Of a stretch of DNA of 5,484 nt, positions 5,389 through 5,484 are shown one piece after another. The notes beneath the pieces were generated by a model, which was not told the DNA's origin, made no database searches, and saw nothing but the letters and a program-made list of their open reading frames with translations. Source of the DNA: Methanosarcinaceae archaeon (lineage in GTDB: Archaea; Halobacteriota; Methanosarcinia; Methanosarcinales; Methanosarcinaceae); NCBI GenBank assembly GCA_016926455.1, contig JAFGOO010000200.1, positions 1 to 5,484 of the forward strand, given 5' to 3'. Position 1 is the first letter of the stretch, and every line of letters begins with the position of its first letter. A program made the position numbers and the translations under genes.

Positions 5389-5484
5389 TCAAACGGATAT
5401 TAGATTTTGATTTTGCAATGCAAACTTCTTGATGTTGATTGCAGCATTGATATCCCTATCGTGTTCTGTATTGCATTCAGGACA
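5389..5484 (-). CDS. tnpB: TnpB RNA-guided nuclease of an IS200/IS605 (IS1341-type) element, C-terminal fragment
   Basis: The last 31 codons and the TGA stop (5391-5389) are present; the rest lies beyond the window's right edge. The fragment reads CPECNTEHDRDINAAINIKK and then a short tail. CPEC is the second half of the TnpB zinc ribbon, and HDRDINAAINI is the hallmark end motif holding the last RuvC catalytic aspartate. TnpB is an RNA-guided DNA endonuclease that helps its transposon persist by cutting the empty donor site. Nothing in the visible part is broken, but most of the protein, including the other catalytic residues, cannot be judged. The downstream flank carries matching omega RNA-like structure. 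Whether a TnpA transposase accompanies it is not visible. Confidence 0.9.
   Translation of the reverse strand, partial: CPECNTEHDRDINAAINIKKFALQNQNLISV

Larger units (their letters stand above)
5295..5484 (-). mobile_element. IS200/IS605-family (IS1341-type) element, right end only
   Basis: The segment combines the end of tnpB with a right end terminating in GTAGTTCAC at 5295. These elements have no terminal inverted repeats and make no target duplications; their ends are subterminal hairpins. The left end is outside the window. The element points the same way as the ccm genes and stops 41 bases before the ccmD start. The boundary at 5295 is inferred from the conserved terminal motif, not from a comparison with an empty site. 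Confidence 0.65.

Noticed and set aside
1..5484. CRISPR array, tRNA or rRNA genes.
   Set aside because: No regularly spaced repeats and no tRNA-like cloverleaf or rRNA-like sequence were seen on either strand.

Overview
The window looks like chromosomal DNA from a cytochrome-containing methanogenic archaeon of the Methanosarcinales, probably a low-GC member of the Methanosarcinaceae such as a Methanolobus, Methanococcoides or Methanohalophilus relative. The evidence is the A-type ATP synthase gene order H-I-K, a CcmE of the archaeal CxxxY type, archaeal TATA boxes, and a prenyl diphosphate synthase placed next to the ATP synthase operon. The placement at genus level is inference. Every convincing gene is on the minus strand, so the genes are read here from right (upstream) to left (downstream).

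Right edge (5484 to 5295): the last 31 codons of a TnpB nuclease of the IS200/IS605 (IS1341-type) group, followed by a structured 3' flank that looks like its omega RNA scaffold and the element's right end. The element stops about 40 bp before the next gene. Then come a tiny uncalled gene for a CcmD-family membrane protein (5253 to 5131) and ccmE (5117 to 4737), both part of cytochrome c maturation System I. After 52 bp follows an all-trans polyprenyl diphosphate synthase (4684 to 3830), most likely making the C25 geranylfarnesyl chain used for methanophenazine. Next is a radical SAM protein of unknown function with four C-terminal cysteines (3760 to 2570).

The stretch 2569 to 2316 has no convincing gene. 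It holds a weak T-rich terminator candidate, three short inverted repeats and a good TATA box for the ATP synthase operon. The operon then runs as ahaH (2315 to 1989), ahaI (1996 to 56) and the first 16 codons of ahaK (50 to 1, cut by the window edge), with an 8-base overlap and a 5-base gap.

Together these genes form a respiratory neighbourhood: cytochrome c assembly, the side chain of the membrane electron carrier, and the ion-driven ATP synthase that uses the gradient. The radical SAM enzyme in the middle is the least understood gene and the best candidate for undescribed chemistry. The TnpB element abutting ccmD is the main sign of recent rearrangement.
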